The notes under the pieces were generated by a model. That model was not told the origin of the DNA. It was given only the letters and a program-made list of their open reading frames with translations, and searched no databases. A program made the position numbers and the translations under genes. A stretch of DNA of 64,000 nucleotides, from assembly GCF_004331645.1 (NCBI RefSeq), contig NZ_SJSK01000003.1, positions 682,301 to 746,300 on the forward strand, read 5' to 3'. Origin of the DNA: Pedobacter frigiditerrae (GTDB lineage: Bacteria; Bacteroidota; Bacteroidia; Sphingobacteriales; Sphingobacteriaceae). Below, in pieces: positions 1 through 8,606 of this stretch (its first letter is position 1; each line of letters opens with the position of its first letter).

Positions 1-1
1 A

Positions 2-2467
2 TTTAAGAATACAGCAAAGTTTGGTTATGAAAATGGGATTAAATATACTTTAGGCTATGATGACAAAACGTTATCAGGCTTATGGAAAAATTCAATTGAA
101 CAACATTATAGGCCTTTATTAAAAGCTGATAGTTCACAAATTAAAATATCTGGCACTAAGATTATCGACAATAAAAATGCTGGAAACATGAATGTTGCAC
201 CAGCTATTAGTCCGAATGGTAATTATTTAGCTTTTCTATCTGAAAAGGATTTATTCGGGATTGATTTGTTTTTAGCCGATGCACGAACGGGTAAAATCAT
301 TAGAAAGTTAAGTAGCCAGATTGCTAATTCGCATATTGATGATTTCAACTTTATAGAGTCTGCAGGCGCTTGGTCGCCAGATAGTAAACAATTTGCCTTT
401 AGTATTTTTAGTCAGGGTAAAAATCAAATGCTAATCATTGATGTAGAGAATGGCAATACCATATCTCAAACTGCTATGGGCAAAGTTGAACAGTTTGGAA
501 ACTTAACCTGGTCGCCAGATGGCAAGGAAGTAGCATTCTCTGGTATGGTTGAAGGACAAAGTGATATTTTCTCTTATAACTTAACTACCAAAGAACTTAC
601 ACAAATCACTAATGATGAATATTCTGATTATGCGCCAAGTTTTTCGCCAGATGGCAAAAAAATAGTTTTCTCATCTGATAGAGCAGCTATCGCTGCAGGG
701 AATATTAATGCCGTTAATCCAATTAATTTAACCGTTTATGATTTTTCTACAAAATCTTTAAGTAATATTCCAGTTTTCCCTGGAGCTAATAACTTAAATG
801 CACAGTTTTCTGGAGATAGCAAACGTATTTTCTTTTTATCTAATCGTGATGGTTTCAGGAACTTGTACGAATATAATTTAGATAACAGTTCAGTAAAACA
901 ATTGACTGATTATTTTACCGGTATTAGTGGTATTACAGAGTTTTCTCCAGCTATAACGGTTTCTAGAAATGACGATATTGTTTACAGTTATTACAGATAC
1001 CAAAGATATACACTTTACAATTCTGCGTTAAGCAATTTCAAATCAAAACCAGTTGATGCTAAAGAAGTAAACTTTGATGCAGCTGTATTACCTCCAATGG
1101 AAAATGTAGGAGTTAATATTGTAAATTCTAACCTGGGCAATTTCGAACGTTTTGAGAAAACGACAACAGATTCAATGAAAACTGTTGCTTATGTCCCTAA
1201 GTTTAAGCTAGATTACTTAGCAAATAGTGGCGTGGGAGTTTCTACAAGCAGATTCGGAACAGGAATTCAAGGTGGTATAATGGCAATGTTCAGTGATATC
1301 CTTGGTAGAAATCAAATCATTGCGAACTTATCAATTAATGGAGAAATTTCAGATTTTGGTGGCTTAGTAGGTTACATTAACCAAAGGCATAGAATTAATT
1401 GGGGTGTTGGTATCTCTCACATTCCATATGTTACTGGTTTTACAAGTGTTGGTCTTTACCGAGGCTCTACAACTACTGACCCTATTGATACGGTAAGCAC
1501 TAACATATTAAGAACTTTTGAAGATAAATTAGAATTGTTCGGCTCCTACCCTTTTAGCAAGGTTCATCGTTTTGAAGCTGGAGGGGCATTTTCTTATTAC
1601 AGTTACAGATTAGATAGATTTAATAATTATCATGTAGCAGGCAATTATCCTTACGGCTATTTAGGCTCTGATAGAGATAAAATATCTAATTCACAGGCCT
1701 CGGCACAATTAGGAATACCATTGAAGGCTTTCTCTATTATGCAAACAAATGCTTCCTTTATAGGAGATAATTCCATATTCGGCCTAACAGCTCCATTAGA
1801 TGGATTTAGGTATAGGGTTGGTGCTGAAAAATATTTTGGCGATTATAATTTTGCCGCGGTAACGGTAGATGGAAGAAAGTATTTTAGAGCTAAACCTGTT
1901 ACATTTGCCGTAAGGTCTTATAACTATTTAAGGCTAGGTAAAGATGGAGAAAACCTTTATCCTTTATATGCTGGCTATGGTTATCTAATTAGAGGATATG
2001 ATGCAAACTCATTTTACAATAGTAAATATCAAACTTCTGGAACTTTTGACATTGACCAATTATCTGGCAGCAAGCTAGCTGTATTTAATTTTGAAGCTAG
2101 GTTACCTTTTACAGGTCCTAAAAAATTAGCACAAATACAATCGAGATATTTATTTTCTGATTTAAACGTATTTTTTGATGCTGGTTTATCTTGGACTGAA
2201 AGTTCAAAAGTTGCTTTTAAAGGTCAGCCAACCTATCAAACCATTCCTGTGTTAGATGATCAAGGAAACCCTGTCTTAGATCAAAATAACAAACCAAGAA
2301 CAATACAGGTAACTAATGAAAGAGTACCAGCGATGAGCGTAGGTGTATCTCTAAGGATTAATGTATTTGGCTACTTTATAATAGAGCCATATTATGCATA
2401 TCCTTTTCAGCGTAGAGACCTAGGTGGTAAAGGAGTATTTGGCTTAAACTTTGCACCTGGATGGTAA
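2..2467 (+). CDS. TolB-like propeller / Omp85-like barrel protein, 5' partial
   Basis: The reading frame is already open at base 2, so the gene begins upstream of the window; the ATG at 188 is internal. The first part holds PD40/WD40-like propeller blades, recognisable by recurrent W/F-SPDG/S-K motifs (for example AWSPDSKQFAFS, LTWSPDGKEVAFS, PSFSPDGKKIVFS). About 345 residues after the ATG at 188 the sequence changes to alternating beta-strands rich in Gly and aromatics, ending in FGLNFAPGW. This resembles the bacterial surface antigen (D15/Omp85-like) barrel with a terminal aromatic. It is probably an outer-membrane protein with a periplasmic propeller, a fusion known in Bacteroidota; the substrate is unknown. 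A hairpin terminator follows. Confidence 0.8.
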   Translation, partial: FKNTAKFGYENGIKYTLGYDDKTLSGLWKNSIEQHYRPLLKADSSQIKISGTKIIDNKNAGNMNVAPAISPNGNYLAFLSEKDLFGIDLFLADARTGKIIRKLSSQIANSHIDDFNFIESAGAWSPDSKQFAFSIFSQGKNQMLIIDVENGNTISQTAMGKVEQFGNLTWSPDGKEVAFSGMVEGQSDIFSYNLTTKELTQITNDEYSDYAPSFSPDGKKIVFSSDRAAIAAGNINAVNPINLTVYDFSTKSLSNIPVFPGANNLNAQFSGDSKRIFFLSNRDGFRNLYEYNLDNSSVKQLTDYFTGISGITEFSPAITVSRNDDIVYSYYRYQRYTLYNSALSNFKSKPVDAKEVNFDAAVLPPMENVGVNIVNSNLGNFERFEKTTTDSMKTVAYVPKFKLDYLANSGVGVSTSRFGTGIQGGIMAMFSDILGRNQIIANLSINGEISDFGGLVGYINQRHRINWGVGISHIPYVTGFTSVGLYRGSTTTDPIDTVSTNILRTFEDKLELFGSYPFSKVHRFEAGGAFSYYSYRLDRFNNYHVAGNYPYGYLGSDRDKISNSQASAQLGIPLKAFSIMQTNASFIGDNSIFGLTAPLDGFRYRVGAEKYFGDYNFAAVTVDGRKYFRAKPVTFAVRSYNYLRLGKDGENLYPLYAGYGYLIRGYDANSFYNSKYQTSGTFDIDQLSGSKLAVFNFEARLPFTGPKKLAQIQSRYLFSDLNVFFDAGLSWTESSKVAFKGQPTYQTIPVLDDQGNPVLDQNNKPRTIQVTNERVPAMSVGVSLRINVFGYFIIEPYYAYPFQRRDLGGKGVFGLNFAPGW

Positions 2468-2490
2468 AATAATATTAGTTTTAAATAAAA

Positions 2491-2517
2491 AACCACGGCA
2501 AAATCGTGGTTTTTTTA
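2491..2517 (+). terminator. Rho-independent terminator
   Basis: A 7-bp perfect stem (AACCACG at 2491-2497 with CGTGGTT at 2505-2511) is followed by a T-run. It lies 24 bases after the stop of the propeller/barrel gene and 17 bases before the end of the convergent GIY-YIG gene, so it may serve both. Confidence 0.8.
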
Positions 2518-2533
2518 TGAACTAAATTTTATA

Positions 2534-2884
2534 TTATGATAGGATACTCAATGGTAAAGAAACTTGTGTATTGATCTTTTGATGAGAAAGAATATTTTCA
2601 AAATCTAAACCTATAGTTAAATCAACCCAATCTGGATTACAAGAGCGAACAATTCTTTCTTTTTGCATTCTTGTAAAACGACTTACTAATTTAAAGCGAT
2701 TTAAAGCCTGAGCTTCTGTTCTAAACTCTTCAAAATAAACCAAACGAGTTAGTTGCTGCCCACTATCAAAAAAAAGATTTGGCATCTGTTTGTAGAATTC
2801 TAAGGTTTTGATAAGATCTGCGCTCATTCCTACGTGTAAACTTGTACGGTTTCTGTCGGTTACGATGTAAACAAATTTTTTCAT
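2534..2884 (-). CDS. GIY-YIG domain protein, catalytic residues degenerate
   Basis: A 116-residue protein starting MKKFVYIVTD. The ATG at 2884 is preferred over the ATG at 2968, because the extra 28 residues are not family-like and would run into the palindrome at 2974-2990. It resembles the small UPF0213/COG2827 GIY-YIG family across its length, including VYI near the N-terminus, LVYFEEF in the middle and NPDWVDL near the C-terminus. The usual second motif YIG reads HVG (His17). The arginine-rich stretch after it reads ADLIKT. The position that normally holds the metal-binding Glu (R-E-K) reads R63-F64-K65. By family knowledge it should therefore be a poor or inactive nuclease, perhaps a DNA-binding remnant. 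It is divergent from the LexA/CI-like repressor gene. Confidence 0.7.
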   Translation of the reverse strand: MKKFVYIVTDRNRTSLHVGMSADLIKTLEFYKQMPNLFFDSGQQLTRLVYFEEFRTEAQALNRFKLVSRFTRMQKERIVRSCNPDWVDLTIGLDFENILSHQKINTQVSLPLSILS

Positions 2885-2950
2885 GACTTCGTGGCTTAAT
2901 GGGTTAAAAACTAAATTAATTAGATTAATGTTTGCACTTTCAATAAATAT

Positions 2951-2990
2951 TACTAACTTTATTGGCACAATAATACTAACAATTTTAGTA
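2951..2990. promoter_or_regulatory. Candidate operator between GIY-YIG and repressor genes
   Basis: A perfect 6-bp inverted repeat with a 5-base spacer (TACTAA at 2974-2979, TTAGTA at 2985-2990) lies 28 bases before the repressor start. The same half-site TACTAAC recurs at 2951-2957, 23 bases away and on the same face of the helix to within about two turns. Symmetry and position suggest autoregulation by the XRE/S24 protein; this is inference. Confidence 0.45.
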
Positions 2991-3018
2991 AAAACAAATT
3001 TATTTTAAAATTATTTTT

Positions 3019-3795
3019 ATGTCAAACATTTCATCCAACCTTAAGTACTTAAGAAAGAAAAAAGGTCACACACAGCAACAATTCGCTGATGCTATGGAAA
3101 TTAAGCGTTCGTTGATTGGCGCCTATGAAGAAGATAGAGCAGAACCAAAATATGATTTACTAAAAAAAATAGCAGAATACTTTGACTTAACCATTGATGA
3201 ATTCATCAATGAAAATATAAACGATAATTGGAAACCAAAACCAAAGAGTCAAGGTTCCAATTTAAGAGTCTTAAGTATTTCGGTTGATCAAAATGACAAT
3301 GAAAATATAGAGTTAGTTCCTGTTAAGGCTAGTGCTGGATATTTAAATGGTTTTTCAGATCCTCAATACGTTAAAGATTTACCAAAATTTCAATTACCGT
3401 TGCCAGCCTTAAAACAAGGTACATTTAGGGCATTTGAAATCATGGGCGATTCGATGTTACCTATTCAGCCAGGTAGTGTAATTATTGGCGAGTACATGGA
3501 TAACTGGAATGACGTTAAAACAGGAGAAACTTACGTGATCATTAGCAAAAATGAAGGCGTAGTTTATAAAAGAGCTGGCAATCGTTTCAAAGAAAACAAG
3601 GAACTGAAATTGATATCAGACAATAAGGTGTATGACCCCTATTCTGTTGATGCGGATGATATTTTAGAGATTTGGAGAGCTAAAGCTTATATCTCTACAA
3701 CTTTACCAGACCCAACACCAGAGCCAACTATAGAAACCTTATCAAGTATGATGGCTCAAATGCAAAAATCTATTTCTCAGTTAAATAAGAATTAA
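3019..3795 (+). CDS. LexA/CI-like repressor (XRE HTH + S24 peptidase)
   Basis: A 258-residue protein. Residues about 6-62 form an XRE helix-turn-helix (LRKKKGHTQQQFADAM, then RSLIGAYEEDRAEP). Residues about 98-222 form an S24 LexA/UmuD-like peptidase: the catalytic Ser145 sits in GDSMLP and the general-base Lys184 in VVYKR. An Ala106-Gly107 pair in KASAGYL is a fitting self-cleavage site between the domains. The last 35 residues are a Pro/Glu linker and a short helix. It is expected to repress target genes until RecA-stimulated self-cleavage. No phage genes lie nearby, so it looks like a chromosomal stress regulator rather than a prophage repressor. The palindrome at 2974-2990 may be its own operator. 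Confidence 0.88.
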   Translation: MSNISSNLKYLRKKKGHTQQQFADAMEIKRSLIGAYEEDRAEPKYDLLKKIAEYFDLTIDEFINENINDNWKPKPKSQGSNLRVLSISVDQNDNENIELVPVKASAGYLNGFSDPQYVKDLPKFQLPLPALKQGTFRAFEIMGDSMLPIQPGSVIIGEYMDNWNDVKTGETYVIISKNEGVVYKRAGNRFKENKELKLISDNKVYDPYSVDADDILEIWRAKAYISTTLPDPTPEPTIETLSSMMAQMQKSISQLNKN

Positions 3796-3871
3796 CATAT
3801 TTTAACAAAGCTTGATTAAACTCTTTCCTTATTTTTTCATCTATCCTACTAAATAACCAATTAATAGACAG

Positions 3872-4318
3872 ATGAAAAAAATTCTTTACACAGTAGCTTT
3901 AGTTGTAATGGGAATTACAGCAAGTTACGCGCAGAAACCTGAAAGAGCAGGAAGAGACAATCAAACACCAGAGCAAAGAGCTGAAAGAGCAGCAACAGCA
4001 ATGCAACAAAAGCTTTCACTTACTGCAGATCAAAAGCAAAAAGTTCAAGCAATTGAATTAGACCGCATCAAGAAAAACGAAGAGTGGCGCAAAGCTGATG
4101 ACAAAACCATTAAAGGTAAATTGGAAGAGCGTAAAGCTTTCAATAAAGCTACTCAAGATAAAATAGATGCTATCTTAACTGCTGATCAGAAAAAAACATT
4201 AGATGCCTCTCGTGCAGAAATGAGAGATAAAATGAAAGACAGAAAAGGTGGTAAAGGTTCAAGAGGTCCTAGACCAGGAGATGGAACTCCTCCTCCACCT
4301 CCACCAGCAAATAACTAA
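3872..4318 (+). CDS. Secreted LTxxQ (Spy/CpxP-like, DUF4890-type) protein
   Basis: A 148-residue protein. Residues 1-20 are a signal peptide (MKKILYTVALV...ASYAQ). The mature part is strongly helical and charged, with two LTxxQ-type motifs (LTADQKQKVQ and LTADQKKTLD) typical of periplasmic Spy/CpxP-like proteins and of Bacteroidota DUF4890. The C-terminus is basic and Gly-rich, then runs into polyproline (TPPPPPPPANN-like). The likely role is a periplasmic chaperone or stress-buffering protein, inferred from the family. It is a single gene followed at once by a strong terminator. Confidence 0.7.
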   Translation: MKKILYTVALVVMGITASYAQKPERAGRDNQTPEQRAERAATAMQQKLSLTADQKQKVQAIELDRIKKNEEWRKADDKTIKGKLEERKAFNKATQDKIDAILTADQKKTLDASRAEMRDKMKDRKGGKGSRGPRPGDGTPPPPPPANN

Positions 4319-4323
4319 AAACC

Positions 4324-4356
4324 AAAAAGCCTCCCGAAGTTTTCGGGAGGCTTTTT
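4324..4356. terminator. Strong bidirectional terminator
   Basis: A perfect 15-bp stem (4324-4338 with 4342-4356, core GCCTCCCGAA/TTCGGGAGGC) has a 3-base loop and A/T runs on both flanks. It lies between the convergent LTxxQ gene and the last gene of the large minus-strand operon. Confidence 0.93.
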
Positions 4357-4377
4357 GATTCAAGAGAAATACTTAAT

Positions 4378-5070
4378 TTATTTCAAATAACTAGTAGAAT
4401 TTAAGAAATCTGCCCATACCCTATATCCCTCTGGGATAAGATGCAATCCATCCTTAGTTAACTCTGCTCTTAAATGATTATCCTTATCTAAAAATTGTGA
4501 ATACAAATCTATAACTATTACATTTTTTGCTACCAGTTTCTTAATCTCGGTATTTAAATAAAGAATGTGCTCATCTTTGCCATAATGATTTTTAAACTTC
4601 TCAAAAGAAGCATTAACAGGCAATAAAGTATTAAAATAAATATGGGTTTTCTTAGAACCTTTTCTTATTCTATCTACTATCTTTTTATAGTTCGATAAAA
4701 TTGCACTATCAGGAATATTTCTAGAAATATCATTTATCCCTATCAGGATAAAAATCTTTTTAGGCTTACCATCAATTATATCTTGCAAACGTTCTAAAAC
4801 TCCGTAAGTAATATCACCCGAAATGCCTCTATTTTTTGCTTGAGGAAGATTAAGCAGCTTAGCCCAATCTGTACCAGCAGTAATGCTATTACCTAAAAAG
4901 ACATAATCCTTTTTTGAGGTTTCCTCAGCTTTCCACTTGGTTACAATTTCTTTGTATTTACCCGGACGATAAGTACTGTCCCATTTTACAGTTTGAGCAA
5001 TTACATTAGTAAAAGAAAGGACTAAAAGTAAACTAAAGGCTATTAATATTCTATTAAGATATGTTTTCAT
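4378..5070 (-). CDS. Secreted SGNH/GDSL-family esterase
   Basis: A 230-residue protein with an N-terminal signal peptide (residues 1-25, ending NVIAQ). SGNH blocks are in order: block I FLGNSITAG with nucleophile Ser62, block II around Gly85 in GISGD, block III GIND with Asn113, and block V D207-G-L-H210. These enzymes remove acyl or acetyl esters from sugars and lipids. It is the last gene of the SusCD-phosphodiesterase operon, 18 bases after glpT. It could remove ester decorations (O-acetyl, or D-alanyl if the substrate is teichoic-acid-like) before uptake. The fold is well supported; the substrate is inferred from neighbours. Confidence 0.85.
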   Translation of the reverse strand: MKTYLNRILIAFSLLLVLSFTNVIAQTVKWDSTYRPGKYKEIVTKWKAEETSKKDYVFLGNSITAGTDWAKLLNLPQAKNRGISGDITYGVLERLQDIIDGKPKKIFILIGINDISRNIPDSAILSNYKKIVDRIRKGSKKTHIYFNTLLPVNASFEKFKNHYGKDEHILYLNTEIKKLVAKNVIVIDLYSQFLDKDNHLRAELTKDGLHLIPEGYRVWADFLNSTSYLK

Positions 5071-5088
5071 ATTGATGCAATTTATTAA

Positions 5089-6444
5089 TTAATGAGATAA
5101 AGGAGTAAGGTTACCTAAATTTTTCTTCTCTCTATTCCACGTAAAAGCAGTAAAGAAAATAGCAACCAAGCAAGATGCAGCTATTACCATAAAACTAGCA
5201 TCCCACCCTTGTTTATCAACTAATCGCCCTAATGCAGCATTTGCTAATAAATCTCCAATAAAATAGCCAAATAAACCTGTTAATCCTGCTGCTGTTCCTG
5301 CGGCCTTTTTCGGAACCAAATCAATAGCCTGCACGCCTATTAGCATTACTGGACCATAAATAAAAAATCCAATTGCCCAAAGTGAAGCATTTTGAACTAA
5401 ATGATTTGAATCTGGACTTTTCCAGTAAAGCAATACAGCAACCAACGTCATCACCATATAAATAATAGTAACTGGTGCTCTTCTTCCATTAAATACCTTA
5501 TCGCTAATTAAACCACATAAAATAGTTCCAGGAATAGCAGCTAATTCATAACCGCCAGAAGCCCAAGCAGCTTCACCTTTGGTATAGTGCTTAACTTCTT
5601 GCAAAAAAGTTGGTGCCCAATTGATAATTCCGTTTCTTACTAAATAAACAAATGCATTAGCAACTGCTATAAACCAAAGCAATTTATTGTTTAAAACATA
5701 TTCTAAAAATATTTCTTTCGCTGAAAACTCTTTTTCTTGTGTAGCGGCATTATAACTTTTAGGATAATCATTTTTATACTCTTCAATTGGAGGCAAACCA
5801 ACTGATTGAGGAGTATCTCTAACTAATATTAAAGCTAATATTGCAAATAAAATCGCCACTAATCCTGGAAAATATAACATACCTTGATAGCCTGCAAAAA
5901 GTTCAAAACCAAGAACTGTTAAAGGCCCCACTAAAAAACCACCAAGATTATGTGCCAAATTCCAAAATGACATTGCCCTGCCCCTTTCTCTAATCGAGTA
6001 CCAGTGCGCTACAACTCTTCCACTAGCTGGCCAGCCCATTCCTTGGAACCAACCATTTATAAACATCAAAACAAACATAATTGCAATTGACGAAGTAGCA
6101 AACGGGATAACCCCCATAAAAATCATAGTAAAGGCAGATAAAACTAAACCGATAGAAAGGAAATACCTAGCGTTACTCCTATCGGATATATTCCCCATTA
6201 AAAATTTGCTAAAACCATAAGCTATAGAAAGTGCCGATGCAGCTATACCTAATTCGCCTTTACTAAAACCCAGTTTTTGAAGTTCTGGAATTGCAAATGA
6301 AAAATTCTTGCGAACGAAATAATAAGCAGCATACCCGAAAAATATCCCAATAAATACTTTAATACGCTCACTACTATAGATCGATTTAATTTTATCTTCT
6401 GGCAAACGAGGTTGATGCGCTGCCGGTGGTGGAAAAAGTCCCAT
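5089..6444 (-). CDS. glpT: Glycerol-3-phosphate transporter (OPA family MFS)
   Basis: A 451-residue, 12-helix organophosphate:phosphate antiporter. The substrate-binding residues of E. coli GlpT are all present at nearly the same numbers: Arg45 (YYFVRKNFS), His165 (WNLAHNLGG) and Arg270 (VYLVRNGI). It should import glycerol-3-phosphate in exchange for phosphate. It lies 11 bases after the alpha-galactosidase gene and downstream of the GDPD gene, whose product is glycerol-3-phosphate; glpD, glpK and glpF lie 13 kb away. A hexose-phosphate or phosphoglycerate antiporter of the same family cannot be excluded, but the context favours GlpT. Confidence 0.88.
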   Translation of the reverse strand: MGLFPPPAAHQPRLPEDKIKSIYSSERIKVFIGIFFGYAAYYFVRKNFSFAIPELQKLGFSKGELGIAASALSIAYGFSKFLMGNISDRSNARYFLSIGLVLSAFTMIFMGVIPFATSSIAIMFVLMFINGWFQGMGWPASGRVVAHWYSIRERGRAMSFWNLAHNLGGFLVGPLTVLGFELFAGYQGMLYFPGLVAILFAILALILVRDTPQSVGLPPIEEYKNDYPKSYNAATQEKEFSAKEIFLEYVLNNKLLWFIAVANAFVYLVRNGIINWAPTFLQEVKHYTKGEAAWASGGYELAAIPGTILCGLISDKVFNGRRAPVTIIYMVMTLVAVLLYWKSPDSNHLVQNASLWAIGFFIYGPVMLIGVQAIDLVPKKAAGTAAGLTGLFGYFIGDLLANAALGRLVDKQGWDASFMVIAASCLVAIFFTAFTWNREKKNLGNLTPLSH

Positions 6445-6455
6445 TTATATTATAT

Positions 6456-8606
6456 TTAGTTAGTTGTAGTTATTTCTAAAACTACACTTGTAAGTGGTTC
6501 TGAGTTTGTTTTGCTCACATCAATGCCAACATTCATTAAATATTCGCCTGTGTAAATTTTATCGTTGCTTGCCAATGCAGATTTAACATTAGGCATTAAA
6601 TTTATCTCTTTAATCTTATATTTTTTTGATGGGTCTAAACCTTGAAGTTTTACCGGATTAAAAACCTCCCTGTATCTAGAACTCAAATTGTAAGCAAATA
6701 AAACAGCATTATTTTTTACTTCATCACTATACATTAAAACTGCTCTATTATTTTCGTAAGGAGAAATTAAACGATATAAATTACCTTGATAAACTGTAGG
6801 GCTAAAACGTTTGTAATTAGCAATAGCTTGCTGACTAAACAATAATTCATCCTTTGTAAATTCGGCAACATCAATATCATAACCTAATTTATCCATCATG
6901 GCCACATCAGTTCTAAATTTCAAAGACTGCTTGCCCCAGCTGGTAACGTGATTTGCGATTGTATTTGCTGGAAAGAAATAAGAAAATCCCCATTGGATAA
7001 ACACCCTTTCTAATCCATCCGTATTGTCACTTGGCCAAAACTCAGTGAAATATTTCATTGCGCCATAATCTACTCTACCACCACCACCAGAACAAAGCAT
7101 AATGGGCACGTGAGGATATTTTTTCCTAATCTTTTCTAAAACCGAATAAAGTGCCTTTGTGTAATCTATATATAAATGAGATTGATTATAACCTAAATAG
7201 CTCGAATATCCATTAGTGATGGTCCTATTACAGTCCCATTTTAGGTAAGCCAGGTTTGGGTTTTCTGTAAATAAATCATCAACTATTTTAAACACATAAT
7301 CCTGAACTTTTGGATTGGTTAAATCTAAAACCAATTGATTACGCTGATAGTTTTCTGCCCTATTTGGTAATTTCAATACCCAATCTGGATGTTTTTCATA
7401 CAAATCACTTTTCGGACTTACCATTTCTGGTTCAATCCAAATTCCAAATTTAATTCCTTTTTCAGTTGCTGATTTCACTAAGTAAGAGACGCCATCCGGT
7501 AATTTCTTTTTATCAGCCATCCAATCGCCTAAACTTGTTTTATCGTTATCACGAGGATATTTTTCTCCAAACCAACCGTCGTCTAGTAAAAATAAATCAA
7601 CACCTAAACTTTTGGCTCCATCAAATAAGCTAACTAGTTTTTGCTGGTCAAATTTAAATCCTGTAGCTTCCCAATTATTTAATAAAGTATATCTTCCTTT
7701 TTCACCATCTAAAACCGCGAACTTGCGAGCCCAAGCGTGTAGATTTCTACTTGCCAATCCTTTTCCCTTATTGCTGTAAGTAAAAATAAAAGCCGGAGTA
7801 GTAAAGGTCTCTTCTGGTTTTAAATGATATTCTGATGCATAATTATTAATTCCAGCAGCGATATGAAGATTATCTACATTATCAAGCTCAAAAGAGAATT
7901 TGAAATTACCAGTCCAAGCCAAAGTACCTGCAATTAATTCTCCTGTATCTTCTGTCGACGGTTGATTCCCTAACGTTAAGAAAAAATGTGGCGCTTGATA
8001 TTTATTGGCTCTCGTACCTAATTTGCTATCAATAACTTTTATTCCGCTTGTTAATTGCTGTTCTTGCATTTTCATTTCCTTTGCCCAATCTCCGTGAAAT
8101 TGTGTAAGAAAATATTTATTTGCTTTGAAATGCAACATCGAAGAAGCATAATTGGTTAAAATGATTTCTTTTTTCTCCGCATTTTTTATGCTTACCCAAC
8201 TTTTAAAAACATTTTGTGCTGAATAAGCCAAGTAATGTAAAACAACTTCAGTATTATAAATTTGGTCTTTTAAAAAGATATCGGTTTGTACTGATCCGTC
8301 AGCATTATTTTGAACATTATGCTTCACATACCTTAACTCTAAAGAAGGATTTCCATCTGTATGAACAGCACGTATGGCTGGTTCAAATTCAAATTCCATT
8401 CCTCCTGCAGGATAAGCTTCAAATCTTTTATCGGCATAACTATCATCAGTTAATTTAACACCAAAATAACTCTGATAAATCCTTTTGTTGTTACCTACTT
8501 TAAATATCAACTCCGTGTCTTTACCAGAAACTTTAATGGTGATAACTTCTTGTGCTAACGAATTTAAAGACGAGAATAGTAGAAAGAAGGAAAGCAATTT
8601 ATTCAT
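6456..8606 (-). CDS. Secreted GH36 alpha-galactosidase
   Basis: A 716-residue protein with a signal peptide (residues 1-19, ending NSLAQ). It has an N-terminal beta-supersandwich, a (beta/alpha)8 barrel from about residue 305 (LLNNWEATGF, FLLDDGWFG), and a C-terminal beta domain. The catalytic nucleophile is Asp458 in YLKWDCN and the acid/base Asp527 in WPSDNTD, both standard for GH36. The length matches bacterial family members of about 720 residues. Its ATG overlaps the stop of the GDPD gene by one base (TAATG), suggesting translational coupling. An alpha-galactosidase inside a glycerophosphodiester operon suggests the target carries alpha-galactosyl groups. Alpha-N-acetylgalactosaminidase activity, also found in GH36, is possible. 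Confidence 0.88.
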   Translation of the reverse strand: MNKLLSFFLLFSSLNSLAQEVITIKVSGKDTELIFKVGNNKRIYQSYFGVKLTDDSYADKRFEAYPAGGMEFEFEPAIRAVHTDGNPSLELRYVKHNVQNNADGSVQTDIFLKDQIYNTEVVLHYLAYSAQNVFKSWVSIKNAEKKEIILTNYASSMLHFKANKYFLTQFHGDWAKEMKMQEQQLTSGIKVIDSKLGTRANKYQAPHFFLTLGNQPSTEDTGELIAGTLAWTGNFKFSFELDNVDNLHIAAGINNYASEYHLKPEETFTTPAFIFTYSNKGKGLASRNLHAWARKFAVLDGEKGRYTLLNNWEATGFKFDQQKLVSLFDGAKSLGVDLFLLDDGWFGEKYPRDNDKTSLGDWMADKKKLPDGVSYLVKSATEKGIKFGIWIEPEMVSPKSDLYEKHPDWVLKLPNRAENYQRNQLVLDLTNPKVQDYVFKIVDDLFTENPNLAYLKWDCNRTITNGYSSYLGYNQSHLYIDYTKALYSVLEKIRKKYPHVPIMLCSGGGGRVDYGAMKYFTEFWPSDNTDGLERVFIQWGFSYFFPANTIANHVTSWGKQSLKFRTDVAMMDKLGYDIDVAEFTKDELLFSQQAIANYKRFSPTVYQGNLYRLISPYENNRAVLMYSDEVKNNAVLFAYNLSSRYREVFNPVKLQGLDPSKKYKIKEINLMPNVKSALASNDKIYTGEYLMNVGIDVSKTNSEPLTSVVLEITTTN

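Noticed and set aside
3019..3795. Prophage repressor marking a phage remnant
   Set aside because: The protein is CI/LexA-like, but no phage structural, integrase or lysis genes or attachment repeats are visible nearby.
8216..8458. 80-codon open frame opposite the GH36 gene
   Set aside because: Antisense shadow of a clearly conserved coding region; the same holds for the other short frames opposite susC, thrS, glpK and the amidohydrolase.
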